A program made the position numbers and the translations under genes. A DNA stretch of 46,306 bases, from positions 1 to 46,306 of the forward strand of contig SVMW01000015.1 in NCBI GenBank assembly GCA_015067215.1, given 5' to 3'. Below the pieces are notes generated by a model. That model searched no databases, had not been told where the DNA came from, and saw only the letters and a program-made list of their open reading frames with translations. Positions 1-7,912 of this stretch are shown here, one piece after another. The DNA comes from Oscillospiraceae bacterium. Lineage in GTDB: Bacteria; Bacillota; Clostridia; Oscillospirales; Ruminococcaceae. Numbering within the stretch: position 1 is the first letter of the stretch; every line of letters begins with the position of its first letter.

Positions 1-1
1 A

Positions 2-169
2 ATGGGCGTTATCAAAGCTGTTAAAGAACTCACAGGTCTCGGCCTCAAAGAAGCAAAAGACCTCGTTGACAACTGTCCAAAAACAGTTAAAGAACAGGCT
101 CCAAAAGCAGAAGCTGAAGAACTCAAAGCTAAACTCGAAGCAGCTGGCGCTAAAGTTGAACTCAAATAA
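2..169 (+). CDS. rplL: Ribosomal protein bL12 (L7/L12), C-terminal part, 5' truncated
   Basis: The reading frame is open from the window edge and ends at TAA 167-169. Its 55 residues match the globular C-terminal domain of L7/L12: the [20 protein letters not shown] helix-turn-helix face that contacts translation GTPases, then the conserved [18 protein letters not shown] ending. The protein is the multicopy stalk of the 50S subunit and recruits EF-Tu, EF-G, IF2 and release factors. The N-terminal dimerisation domain and hinge lie upstream of the window. A strong terminator follows at once, so the presumed rplJ-rplL transcript ends here and rpoB is not the next gene. Confidence 0.96.
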   Translation: MGVIKAVKELTGLGLKEAKDLVDNCPKTVKEQAPKAEAEELKAKLEAAGAKVELK

Positions 170-190
170 TTTTTGTTTGACAATGTTTTT

Positions 191-222
191 AAAGGCATCG
201 CAGAAATGCGATGCCTTTTTGT
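191..222 (+). terminator. Terminator after rplL
   Basis: A perfect 12-bp stem (191-202 with 207-218) closes a GAAA tetraloop and runs into a T-rich tail. It sits 22 nt after the rplL stop. Confidence 0.93.
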
Positions 223-229
223 TTTTTGC

Positions 230-595
230 GTATTAAGTTTTAAATATTGACAGTTGGTCAAATTGAAATTTGTACAACAGCTCAGTACCTGAACACATTT
301 GATATAATTATCGGTTATTCTGGACGAATAAGATGTAATTATATTACAGAAATGATGTTGAACAATTTATAAAAAGCTGTCTGACATCATTTTAAATGCA
401 GATGTACACTGCTGAAACACGAGACAGCTCCCAAAATTACACCTGAAATTCCAAGCAATAACCCTGTGGGGTAATAGATAAGCATTAATAAAAATGATAT
501 AAATTAATTATAAAATACTTAACACAGGCAAAAGGATTAATGGCAGTATCATACATTCTCAATATCACTGTGTCTGTAATCTCCCAAACATAAAC
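230..595. other. Gene-free stretch between rplL and the next gene
   Basis: No ORF with a ribosome site was found. A TATAAT hexamer is at 303-308 without a convincing -35. An 8-bp inverted repeat (375-382 with 422-429) has a 39-nt loop; read on the minus strand its right arm is followed by TTTTTATAA, which resembles a terminator although no leftward gene is present. It may be the relic of a lost gene. Confidence 0.4.
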
Positions 596-609
596 GGAGG
601 TGCATTTTT

Positions 610-1140
610 ATGAAAAAATTACCAATGATTTTGTTGCTGATTGCACCATATGCCATATATTTTCTTTGCGACCGCGCAAATATGGATTTCGCAATTGGCC
701 TTTGCATATATGGATTTATCCTGATTTTTAATATGATATATGCTTTTTTTATGCCAAAACTTGCGTTTAACGGAAAACAGCTTCTGTTCTGGAATCTGCT
801 GATAAAACTGTGTCACATTCCGCTGGTTGTTATAATACTTTTGACAGTTCTCCTGACATCGCTTATAGGCGGCGAAGCTATGCGGGATGCAGTTCCGTCT
901 ATGATTTTATTTACCTTTGCCGGCTGTTATATGCTGCAGTTATCCTCCGCAATGTTCGGCATAAGCGGATTTTTGTGGCTGCGCAAAAACCACAGGCTGA
1001 CCCGAAAGGATGTCGCTGTTTGTACAGCGGCACAGCTGATACCAATTGCTGATATTCTGGGTTCTGTAGTGTGCTACTTTATGTTCCGCAAGCACGGACA
1101 AACCTTTGAAAAAGCGAAACCCGATTTTGATGACGATTAA
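610..1140 (+). CDS. Small integral membrane protein, function unknown
   Basis: The 176-residue protein starts at ATG 610 behind a good GGAGG (597-601). It appears to have four or more hydrophobic segments: residues 4-20, 27-48, a long one at about 58-87 and another near 97-125, with a further apolar stretch around 140-160. A charged tail ends in DFDDD. No catalytic or transport motif is recognised. The next gene, a small lipoprotein, begins 32 nt downstream on the same strand, and the first clear terminator is after that gene, so the two are probably co-transcribed. Membrane location is inferred from composition only. Confidence 0.75.
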   Translation: MKKLPMILLLIAPYAIYFLCDRANMDFAIGLCIYGFILIFNMIYAFFMPKLAFNGKQLLFWNLLIKLCHIPLVVIILLTVLLTSLIGGEAMRDAVPSMILFTFAGCYMLQLSSAMFGISGFLWLRKNHRLTRKDVAVCTAAQLIPIADILGSVVCYFMFRKHGQTFEKAKPDFDDD

Positions 1141-1172
1141 TTTTTATTCTGATACCGAAAAAAGGTGATAAT

Positions 1173-1511
1173 ATGAAATTTAAAACAATTATTGTAATAC
1201 TGGTAATGATTATAATCGGAGGTGTGTTTATGGGCTTATTTTCCGGCTGTTCAGCCAACAGATATACCGTGGACTATTGCGGACAAAAAAATTTATATAA
1301 ACGTGCAAAATCATCATACAGGGCAGGTCAGGAAGTTACGCTCTATTATCCACATGTTGCTACCGATACCGACTACTGTTTTTATCTTGATGATGAAAGA
1401 CTTAATATCAGCTATGAAGGCAAAAAAGGCTTTGCCATCAGATTTACTATGCCGGAGCATGATGTTAAACTTTATATGACTTCAAATAACTCTATGTCTG
1501 CGTTTTCATAA
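1173..1511 (+). CDS. Small secreted lipoprotein, function unknown
   Basis: 112 residues starting at ATG 1173 with AAAGGTGAT 8 nt upstream. A hydrophobic signal peptide (about residues 5-24) ends in the lipobox LFSGC, predicting lipid attachment at Cys26. The mature part has a pattern of the type YRAGQEVTLYY followed by FTMPEHDVKLY, which resembles the beta-strand rhythm of short bacterial surface repeat domains in which an aromatic-TMP-x-HDV segment closes the fold. It probably sits on the outer face of the membrane. It shares a transcript with the preceding membrane protein, so a joint envelope role is possible but not shown. Confidence 0.75.
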   Translation: MKFKTIIVILVMIIIGGVFMGLFSGCSANRYTVDYCGQKNLYKRAKSSYRAGQEVTLYYPHVATDTDYCFYLDDERLNISYEGKKGFAIRFTMPEHDVKLYMTSNNSMSAFS

Positions 1512-1534
1512 TCAAAAATGCCGCAATTTACATA

Positions 1535-1574
1535 AAAACAGCTGTTACATTTGTTTGTAACAGCTGTTTTGGTG
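1535..1574 (+). terminator. Terminator after the lipoprotein gene
   Basis: A perfect 15-bp stem (1535-1549 with 1556-1570) with a 6-nt loop ends in TTTT. It lies 23 nt after the stop codon. Confidence 0.9.
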
Positions 1575-1647
1575 TTATACCGACATATAGAACTATTTGA
1601 CCCATTCTGAATATATTATAGCAATACAGTATATAAAACTCAAACAA

Positions 1648-1676
1648 AAAACTCCCGTCAGTATGACGGGAGTTTT
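1648..1676 (-). terminator. Terminator of the TSUP permease gene
   Basis: A perfect 13-bp stem (1648-1660 with 1664-1676) with a 3-nt loop. On the minus strand it is followed by TTTTTTG, so it ends leftward transcription; the plus-strand side also has Ts. Confidence 0.9.
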
Positions 1677-1692
1677 GTTATATTATATTGTT

Positions 1693-2478
1693 TTACAGAA
1701 CATCAATTGCAAGTTTGATAAAGATGCCGATAAGCACCACAATCATAACTTTTTTAACAAGTTTGCTGCCGTGTTTGATTGCATAACTGGAACCGAGGTA
1801 GTTGCCTGCCATGCTGAAAACCGCTGCAGGAATTGCAATTGCCCAGATAACCTGACCTGCTGTTACAAAGCTTATAAATGCAGATACATTGCTCGCTACG
1901 TTTACAATTTTTGCACATCCACCGCTTTTTATGTAATCGAGACCAACAAACATATTGAAACCGATAATCATAAATGTGCCTGCGCCCGGACCGATAAGGC
2001 CGTCATAAGCGCCTGTGATAAGACCAACAATAAATGCAACAACATTAAGACGGAATGCAGTGAGTTCTGCTGTGCCTTCGTCACTGCCTTTCTTTTTGCC
2101 GAAGATAACGAAAACTGCAACAACAGGAAGAATAATAACAAATGCGGTTTTGAGGGTGGCCGCGTCAATTCTCAGTGCAACCTGACTGCCCAGTGCAGAG
2201 CCTGCAAAGGAACCTATTGCTGCAACAATTGCTGCGTGCCAGTTTACATTGCCGCTTTTTATGTATTTCCATGCTGCAACCGATGTGCCGAACATACTCA
2301 TTGCTTTGTTTGTGCCAAGTACGTTATGCATTGGCAGACCTGCCAGCATATATGCAGGGGTTGCAATCAATCCGCCGCCGCCTGCAATTGAATCGATAAA
2401 TCCAGCCAGAAACACCAATGGACATACTATAAGACAAGCCTGGATTATCCCGGCCATATCAAGATTTAAAACTTCCAT
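1693..2478 (-). CDS. TSUP (TauE/SafE) family membrane permease
   Basis: 261 residues from an ATG at 2478, preceded on the minus strand by AGGGAG. The protein is almost wholly hydrophobic, with about eight membrane segments in two halves. It has the family signatures FLAGFIDSIAGGGGLIATPA near the N-terminus and ITGAYDGLIGPGAGTFMI in the second half, the paired Gly-rich motifs of the TauE/SafE fold. Members export or import sulfite, sulfonates, sulfoacetate or related organosulfur anions; the substrate cannot be read from sequence. It is a single-gene unit with its own terminator and no sulfur-metabolism neighbours. Confidence 0.92.
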   Translation of the reverse strand: MEVLNLDMAGIIQACLIVCPLVFLAGFIDSIAGGGGLIATPAYMLAGLPMHNVLGTNKAMSMFGTSVAAWKYIKSGNVNWHAAIVAAIGSFAGSALGSQVALRIDAATLKTAFVIILPVVAVFVIFGKKKGSDEGTAELTAFRLNVVAFIVGLITGAYDGLIGPGAGTFMIIGFNMFVGLDYIKSGGCAKIVNVASNVSAFISFVTAGQVIWAIAIPAAVFSMAGNYLGSSYAIKHGSKLVKKVMIVVLIGIFIKLAIDVL

Positions 2479-2530
2479 TTTTTCTCTCCCTTTTCAAGAA
2501 TACTAATATAGTATACCATAAACCAGTTTA

Positions 2531-2559
2531 TTTACAATAGTTAATACAAATGTTATAAT
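2531..2559 (+). promoter_or_regulatory. Promoter of the glycosyltransferase gene
   Basis: TTTACA (2531-2536), a 17-nt spacer and TATAAT (2554-2559) with a TG one base upstream (extended -10). Transcription should begin near 2566, which excludes the ATG at 2560 as a start codon. Confidence 0.85.
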
Positions 2560-2595
2560 ATGAAAAATTGTTTTGACAACAGGAAAGGTTTTGTT

Positions 2596-3555
2596 ATGAA
2601 AACACCGGTTTTATATATAGTTATTCCGTGCTATAACGAGCAGGAAGTTCTGCCTGTTACAGCACCTATGTTTATAAATAAGCTGAACAGCCTTGTTTCG
2701 CAGGGACTCTGCAGTGAAGACTCAAAGGTTATGTTTGTAAATGATGGTTCAAAGGATAAAACCTGGGATATAATCTGTGCCTTTGCAAAAGAGAACAGAC
2801 AGTTTAAAGGAATAAACCTTTCCCGCAACCGAGGACATCAGAATGCTCTGCTGGCAGGGCTTATGCATGCAAAGGATGAATGCGATGTTACCATATCCAT
2901 CGACTGTGACGGACAGGACGATATAAATGCAATGGACGAAATGATGAGACAGTTTCATGACGGATGCGATGTTGTTTATGGTGTCAGAAGCAAAAGGGAT
3001 ACCGACACATTCTTTAAACGTGCAACCGCTGAAGGTTTTTATAAATTTATGAAATTTATGGGAGCGGAAACTGTGTTTAACCATGCAGACTATCGCCTTA
3101 TGAGTAAACGTGCGCTGGAAGGTCTCGCAGAGTTTAAAGAGGTAAACCTGTTTTTGCGCGGTACAGTACCTCTTGTCGGGTACAAATCTACCAGCGTTTA
3201 CTACGAAAGAAACGAAAGACTGGCAGGGGAAAGTCATTATCCGTTTTCAAAAATGCTAAACCTTGCCCTTAACGGTATAACAAGTCTTTCCACAAAGCCT
3301 CTGCAATACATTACAATAATAGGTCTTGCAATGGCATTTGTCAGCTTTATGGTTATAATCTGGGCGGTTATTGCCCGTTTTACAGGCAGTACTGTTGCAG
3401 GCTGGACAAGTATGATAGGTGTAATGGCGCTTATAGGCGGCATTCAGCTGTTCTGTCTTGGAATAATAGGTGAATATATAGGTAAAATTTATTCTGAAGT
3501 CAAGCAGAGACCAAAATTTATCATCGAAAGCACAACCGACGACAGTAATGAATAA
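2596..3555 (+). CDS. GT2 family membrane glycosyltransferase (GtrB/DPM1-like)
   Basis: 319 residues from ATG 2596, chosen because AGGAAAGG (2581-2588) precedes it and the in-frame ATG at 2560 overlaps the promoter -10 region. The N-terminal GT-A domain has VIPCYNEQE, the nucleotide-binding VNDGSKDKTW and the metal-binding DCDGQDD. A LSRNRGHQNALLAGL segment is typical of polyprenyl-phosphate glycosyltransferases. Two C-terminal membrane spans (about 236-260 and 268-292) anchor it. Relatives move a sugar from UDP- or GDP-sugar to undecaprenyl phosphate at the inner face of the membrane, feeding cell-wall or teichoic-acid glycosylation. There is no flippase or acceptor transferase next to it, so the product is unknown. 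Its terminator lies in a dispersed repeat. Confidence 0.9.
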   Translation: MKTPVLYIVIPCYNEQEVLPVTAPMFINKLNSLVSQGLCSEDSKVMFVNDGSKDKTWDIICAFAKENRQFKGINLSRNRGHQNALLAGLMHAKDECDVTISIDCDGQDDINAMDEMMRQFHDGCDVVYGVRSKRDTDTFFKRATAEGFYKFMKFMGAETVFNHADYRLMSKRALEGLAEFKEVNLFLRGTVPLVGYKSTSVYYERNERLAGESHYPFSKMLNLALNGITSLSTKPLQYITIIGLAMAFVSFMVIIWAVIARFTGSTVAGWTSMIGVMALIGGIQLFCLGIIGEYIGKIYSEVKQRPKFIIESTTDDSNE

Positions 3556-3692
3556 AAAGGCAACAGCGCAAGCGACATCAGGATGAGAAAACTTAAATAC
3601 CCGCCAAATCGCTGTAAAGTGATTTGACGGGTACATTTTTGCTCATTTTTGTGTTGGAAATAATGGGTTTATGTTTTCTTGCCGGGAGGTTG
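3556..3692 (+). repeat. Dispersed palindromic intergenic repeat, copy 1
   Basis: This region shares with 14437-14674 the ordered blocks GCAAC, AAGCGACATC, GAAAAC, TAAATACCCG, a hairpin, CGGGTACATTTTTGC and, after a variable part, GTTTTCTT with GGGAGG. The outer blocks are roughly complementary to each other, so the whole can fold as a large stem around the inner hairpin. Both copies lie in the same orientation right after a gene. Confidence 0.65.
3598..3640 (+). terminator. Terminator of the glycosyltransferase gene (inside the repeat)
   Basis: A 13-bp stem with one mismatch (3598-3610 with 3621-3633) is followed by ACATTTTT. Confidence 0.8.
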
Positions 3693-3719
3693 TTCAGAGC
3701 TTTTCCTGTGCCGTTTGGC

Positions 3720-4223
3720 TTATAATCTGCTTTGCATATAACGGCACACGGCAGATATATTATTGCGTTTCACATCATTTTCATCTGCAACAAACAGTTT
3801 TGGAGTGTTGCTGTTATCCAGAGTTATCACTGTGTCATTTTTGCAGCAGCTACCGTCAAGCTGAAAGTAGCATATATCTCCGCGGCATATGCGCCCTGAA
3901 ATGTCCTGATTTACCACAATGCCAAACTGACATACCGATGTCAGCGGATTTGCCGGCAACAGTGAAAAACTGACTTGCGTATATCCATTGCCTGAAAACA
4001 CAGGGACAAATGCAGAATTTTCAGTGTAATTGCATTCTGGTGGTAAAAACAGTTCCGCAGGCGTGCAGCCGAGAATTCTGCACAGAAAAATCACCTGTCC
4101 TGCAGAGGCTTCTTTTTCACCCAGTTCCCACTGTGCGACAATGCTGGGGCTTATATGCAGAAATTCCGCAAGCTGAAGCTGGGAAAAACCTTTTTCTTTT
4201 CGCACAATTTTTAACCCTTTCAA
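3720..4223 (-). CDS. XRE-family transcriptional regulator with S24-like C-terminal domain
   Basis: The preferred start is TTG (CAA at 4221-4223 on plus), because GGCGGTG lies just upstream; an ATG at 4274 has no ribosome site. The product is 167 residues. Residues 1-57 are a helix-turn-helix of the cro/C1 type (KIVRKEKGFSQLQLAEFL, SPSIVAQWELGEKEAS). The remaining 100 residues have the beta-rich rhythm of a LexA/S24 fold (GRICRGDICYFQLDG, then VITLDN and a short terminal strand), but no Ser-Lys dyad is evident, so it is probably a ligand or dimerisation domain rather than a self-cleaving one. It stands alone and its target is unknown; it is divergent from the GHL10 gene, which is a natural candidate. 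Confidence 0.8.
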   Translation of the reverse strand: MKGLKIVRKEKGFSQLQLAEFLHISPSIVAQWELGEKEASAGQVIFLCRILGCTPAELFLPPECNYTENSAFVPVFSGNGYTQVSFSLLPANPLTSVCQFGIVVNQDISGRICRGDICYFQLDGSCCKNDTVITLDNSNTPKLFVADENDVKRNNISAVCRYMQSRL

Positions 4224-4348
4224 CCTTGCACCGCCTTTCAGGGGAAAATTACACTTGCAAAAATATATATACACAAATAGAATATATATTGTATTAGTAA
4301 CATTTTATCACTTAACAGTGCAGATATAAACAATCAAAGGAGCCGGAA

Positions 4349-5827
4349 TTGAACAACACAAGCAAAAACATGAAAGCTGTAATGGCAGTTATAATGATAT
4401 TTCTTGCAATCTCTGTGTTTGCGGGAATAATAATGGTTTTCGGAAATGCCAGCCCTGCAGTGACAGACAGTTCATCACAGCACAGTGAAGGAACAGATGT
4501 GTCTGTATCGGAAAAACAGGAGGAACAAAGCAGTTCTCTTATTGAGAAGGAATCCGCTTCACAGCCGGATAACTATGAAAACGGGGGTGAAGCTTCATCA
4601 TCTGCAGCAGAATCTGAAAGCGATTCCGATTCACAGTCAAAGCCGACTGCCACACCTGAAGCTACCGCCACACCAACGGCAACACCTGCAGCTACTGCTG
4701 CACCGACAGCAACACCACAGCCTCAGCAGACACCTGTATCATCACAGATGAAGGCAATGTGGATAAGTTATCTGGAGTTTCAGTCGGTCAATTTCGGCAG
4801 TAAATCTGCCTTTGTAAACGATATGACACAGATGTTTTCAAACTGCAGCAATATGGGACTTGATACAGTGATAGTTCAGGTGCGTCCTTTCGGTGATGCC
4901 CTTTACAAATCATCTGTCTTTCCGTCAAGTCATCTCATAACAGGCTATCAGGGTGCGCCTTTGGCATATGACCCTCTTGAAGAAATGGTAAAAATAGCAC
5001 ACAGCAAAGGCCTGCGTATTGAAGCGTGGATTAACCCTTACCGCGTTCGTCTCAGCAGCAAAATGCCTGATAACATTGCACAGAACAACCCTGCAAACAA
5101 CAGCGAACTTGTAATAGAGGCAAACGGTGGTGTTTATTACAACCCTGCGCTGACAGAAGTGCAGGACCTTGTTGTAAAAGGTGTTGCAGAGATTGTGGAA
5201 AATTACGATGTTGACGGAATACATCTGGACGATTATTTTTATCCGTCAACCGAGTCGTCCATTGATGAAGCTCAGTATAAACAGAGCGGAACAGGCCTTT
5301 CACAGGATGACTGGAGAAGAGAAAATGTAAATACTCTTGTAAAAAAACTTTACAGTACAGTAAAAAATATTGACAGTACCGTAACTTTCGGCATCAGCCC
5401 ACAGGGCAATAATGACAATAACTATACAATGCAGTACAGTGATGTAAAACTGTGGCTGGCAAACGAAGGCTATGCCGATTATATTATGCCACAGATTTAC
5501 TGGGGGTTTGGTTACCTGACTAAATCGGGAAGAACGGACTATCAGTTTGTAAATCTCTGTGAGCAGTGGGAAAATTATCCGCGTGCATCGGGTGTAAAAC
5601 TTTACATAGGTCTTGGGGCATATCGCATCGGTGACGGCGATGGTGGTGCAAACGACCAGAGCGAGTGGAGCAGGGGCGACAACCTTATGCGTATGATAAG
5701 CACAACAAATTCCATCGACGGCATAGACGGTTTTGCACTTTACCGCTATGACAACCTGTTTGAAAACAGCAAGTATTCTGCTCTTGCAAAAAGTGAAGTG
5801 GAAAACATAACCGACCTGCTGAGCTGA
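4349..5827 (+). CDS. Membrane-anchored GHL10-family glycoside hydrolase-like protein
   Basis: 492 residues from a TTG start (4349) with AAAGGAG 6 nt upstream. Residues 9-31 form a membrane anchor or uncleaved signal. Residues 34-134 are a low-complexity Ser/Glu linker turning into a Thr-Pro-Ala rich stretch, as in wall-spanning surface proteins. From about residue 135 comes a TIM-barrel of the glycosyl-hydrolase-like 10 family (YngK-type): KAMWISYLEF, DTVIVQVRPFGDALY, EAWINPYRV, DGIHLDDYFYP and FGISPQGNND are characteristic. Relatives are predicted to act on cell-wall or extracellular polysaccharide; the acids in GIHLDDYF are the likely catalytic region. Single-gene unit, divergent from the XRE regulator. 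Confidence 0.88.
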   Translation: MNNTSKNMKAVMAVIMIFLAISVFAGIIMVFGNASPAVTDSSSQHSEGTDVSVSEKQEEQSSSLIEKESASQPDNYENGGEASSSAAESESDSDSQSKPTATPEATATPTATPAATAAPTATPQPQQTPVSSQMKAMWISYLEFQSVNFGSKSAFVNDMTQMFSNCSNMGLDTVIVQVRPFGDALYKSSVFPSSHLITGYQGAPLAYDPLEEMVKIAHSKGLRIEAWINPYRVRLSSKMPDNIAQNNPANNSELVIEANGGVYYNPALTEVQDLVVKGVAEIVENYDVDGIHLDDYFYPSTESSIDEAQYKQSGTGLSQDDWRRENVNTLVKKLYSTVKNIDSTVTFGISPQGNNDNNYTMQYSDVKLWLANEGYADYIMPQIYWGFGYLTKSGRTDYQFVNLCEQWENYPRASGVKLYIGLGAYRIGDGDGGANDQSEWSRGDNLMRMISTTNSIDGIDGFALYRYDNLFENSKYSALAKSEVENITDLLS

Positions 5828-5839
5828 ATGGCATAAAAT

Positions 5840-5879
5840 AAAAAATCACCTTAACGGTTCCGTTCAAGGTGATTTTTTT
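5840..5879. terminator. Bidirectional terminator between GHL10 gene and spoIIID
   Basis: An A-rich/T-rich flanked stem (AAAATCACCTT pairing with AAGGTGATTTT, inner AACGG/CCGTT) with Ts on both strands. It overlaps the last codons of spoIIID. Confidence 0.88.
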
Positions 5880-6166
5880 GTGCTGTTCAGTTGTCTGATT
5901 GACTGGTATTTATCCCGTGTGGCAATTCCGCCGCGGATATGCCGTTCCTGTTTGTTGGTTTGCAGCACCATTGCAACCTGATTGTAAAGATTGCGGTTGG
6001 TGTGTTTCAAAACCTTTGTGATATCTTTATGTACGGTGGATTTTGATATGCCGAAAACCTTTGCTGTACTGCGCACGGTAGCGTTATTGTCAATGATATA
6101 CTGCCCAAGTGCTTCGCAGCGGGACAAAGTGGTGTTGCCATGATATTTTATATAAAATTCGTTCAT
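5864..6166 (-). CDS. spoIIID: Sporulation transcription factor SpoIIID
   Basis: 100 residues from an ATG at 6166 with AGGGAG about 7 nt upstream; a longer ORF extends upstream but has no ribosome site. The sequence DYIIDNNATVRSTAKVFGIS-type helix-turn-helix (here QYIIDNNATVRSTAKVFGIS) followed by STVHKDITKVL and HIRGGIATRDKY is diagnostic of SpoIIID. In Bacillus and Clostridium it acts in the mother cell, made under sigma-E, and activates or represses many sporulation genes including sigK. It is slightly longer than the usual 80-95 residues because of a polar tail that overlaps the terminator. Its presence is good evidence that the organism can sporulate. Confidence 0.95.
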   Translation of the reverse strand: MNEFYIKYHGNTTLSRCEALGQYIIDNNATVRSTAKVFGISKSTVHKDITKVLKHTNRNLYNQVAMVLQTNKQERHIRGGIATRDKYQSIRQLNSTKKSP

Positions 6167-6394
6167 GATATGCTCCCTGAAAAAAGCTTTACTAATTTTT
6201 ATGCACCGCAGAGCAATAAAAGAACACCCATATTTTCTTAAAAAAATGACAAAAAACACGACCGGGGAATGATATCATAATTCTATGACAACTTACATAA
6301 AATATTCAGATAAAGATATTGGATTTTGTGTAAAAATTGTACAAATTCAATATTAAAACCAGCTTATTTTTTAATATATTTGTCCAAAAATGTC

Positions 6395-6425
6395 TTGAAA
6401 AAAAACATATAAGTGGTAAGATAAT
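6395..6425 (+). promoter_or_regulatory. Possible promoter of the glycogen operon
   Basis: TTGAAA (6395-6400) followed by TAAGATAAT (6417-6425); spacing is 16 nt to TAAGAT or 19 nt to GATAAT. It is the best candidate in the 530-nt gap before glgC, but weak. Confidence 0.35.
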
Positions 6426-6456
6426 ATTAAGGTGTGTAATTGTATTCTAAAATAGG

Positions 6457-6651
6457 ATGATGCCGTGGATTACCTATCTAAAGAATATTGTGAAAAGCCT
6501 GAATATCTGTTTGAGTACAATATACATTTCTGTTCCGGCAAAGCGTAAACCGAGAGCAGTAAAGGTAACTGAAACAAATGCAGAAAAAGCATCAAAAACA
6601 AAATCTGCATCAAAAAAGTATAAAACCGCAGCAAAAAAAGCAGCGGAATAA
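6457..6651 (+). other. Short doubtful ORF(s) upstream of glgC, possibly frameshifted
   Basis: A 64-codon frame (ATG 6457 to TAA 6649-6651) ends in a Lys/Ala/Thr-rich tail (SKKYKTAAKKAAE), but its first half is hydrophobic and its start lacks a ribosome site. In another frame, GTG 6465 behind AGGATGA encodes 27 residues (DYLSKEYCEKPEYLFEYN, then IHFCSGKA) before TAA 6546-6548, and this looks more protein-like. A single-base shift near 6540 would join the good N-terminal half to the basic tail. It could be a frameshifted small gene, two overlapping small ORFs, or untranslated leader. Confidence 0.35.
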
Positions 6652-6705
6652 ATATATATATAAGTGACTGAATGTGACTTGAAATAAATAAGGAGAGTGA
6701 ACTAT

Positions 6706-7911
6706 ATGAAAGAGTGTGTAGCAATGCTTCTGGCAGGCGGTCAGGGTTCAAGACTGTATGCCCTTACACAATCAATGGCTAAACCAGCAGTTTATTTTGG
6801 CGGTAAATATCGTATCATCGACTTTCCGCTTTCAAACTGTGTAAACAGTGGTATCGATACAGTTGGTGTTCTCACCCAGTATCAGCCTCTTGAACTTAAC
6901 GAATACCTTGGCAACGGCCAGCCTTGGGACCTTGACAGAATGTATGGTGGTGTACATGTTCTTCCGCCATACCAGAAGGCAACAGGTTCTGACTGGTACA
7001 AAGGTACAGCAAATGCTATCTACCAGAACATTAATTTTATCGAAAGATATGACCCTGAATATGTGCTCATCCTTTCCGGTGACCATATTTATAAAATGGA
7101 CTATGCAAAAATGCTGGCAGCACATAAAGAAAAAGGTGCTGACATTACAATTGCTGTTCTTGATGTACCAAAAGAAGAAGCAAGCCGTTTTGGTATTATG
7201 ACCTGTGATGAAACAGGCAGAATTGTAAAATTTACAGAAAAACCAAAGAATCCTGATTCAACACTTGCTTCCATGGGTATCTACATCTTCACATGGGAAA
7301 AACTTAAAAAATATCTTATTGAAGACGAAGCAAATCCGGAAAGTGAAAATGACTTTGGTAAAAACATTATCACATCCATGCTGGCAGACCAGCAGAAACT
7401 TTACGCATACAACTTTGAAGGTTACTGGAAAGATGTTGGTACAATTGACTCCCTGTGGGAATCCAATATGGACCTGCTTGACCCTAACGTTCCGTTTGAC
7501 GTTTGGGACAAAGAATGGAAAATCTACTCCAGAACACTTAACAGTCCTCCACAGTATGTAAGCGACAATGCGGTTGTGGAAAACTCCATGATCAGCGAAG
7601 GCTGCGAAGTTGAAGGAACAATCGACTTCTCCGTATTGTTCCAGAACGTTGTGGTTGAAGAAGGTGCAACAGTTACAGACTCCATTATTATGCCTGGCAC
7701 AGTTGTTAAAAAAGGTGCTGTGGTTGAATATGCAATTATTGGCGAAGGCTGTACAATCGAAGCAGGTGCACACATCGGCGAACGTCCTGAATCAGTTGAA
7801 GACAGTGCAAACTGGGGCATTGCTGTTATCGGCAACAACCTTTCTGTATGCGAAAATGCAAAAGTACCTGCAAAAGCTATGATTTACAATGATGTTAAGG
7901 AGGAAAAATAA
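6706..7911 (+). CDS. glgC: Glucose-1-phosphate adenylyltransferase, catalytic subunit GlgC
   Basis: 401 residues. ATG 6706 is chosen over an in-frame GTG at 6697 because AGGAG (6691-6695) would overlap the latter. The enzyme makes ADP-glucose from ATP and glucose-1-phosphate, the committed step of glycogen synthesis. N-terminal nucleotidyltransferase domain: [47 protein letters not shown], and the catalytic [10 protein letters not shown]; the EKP motif (FTEKPKNP) binds glucose-1-phosphate. A C-terminal left-handed beta-helix of hexapeptide repeats follows from about residue 285. First gene of glgC-glgD-glgA; its last codons contain the ribosome site of glgD. Confidence 0.96.
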   Translation: MKECVAMLLAGGQGSRLYALTQSMAKPAVYFGGKYRIIDFPLSNCVNSGIDTVGVLTQYQPLELNEYLGNGQPWDLDRMYGGVHVLPPYQKATGSDWYKGTANAIYQNINFIERYDPEYVLILSGDHIYKMDYAKMLAAHKEKGADITIAVLDVPKEEASRFGIMTCDETGRIVKFTEKPKNPDSTLASMGIYIFTWEKLKKYLIEDEANPESENDFGKNIITSMLADQQKLYAYNFEGYWKDVGTIDSLWESNMDLLDPNVPFDVWDKEWKIYSRTLNSPPQYVSDNAVVENSMISEGCEVEGTIDFSVLFQNVVVEEGATVTDSIIMPGTVVKKGAVVEYAIIGEGCTIEAGAHIGERPESVEDSANWGIAVIGNNLSVCENAKVPAKAMIYNDVKEEK

Positions 7912-7912
7912 T

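Noticed and set aside
1597-2391. A 264-codon plus-strand frame opposite the TSUP gene
   Set aside because: Cys/Asn-rich composition typical of an antisense shadow; the minus-strand TSUP permease explains the region.
2560-2595. ATG 2560 as start of the glycosyltransferase
   Set aside because: It overlaps the extended -10 promoter (TATAAT 2554-2559) and would be upstream of the transcript start; ATG 2596 has a good ribosome site.
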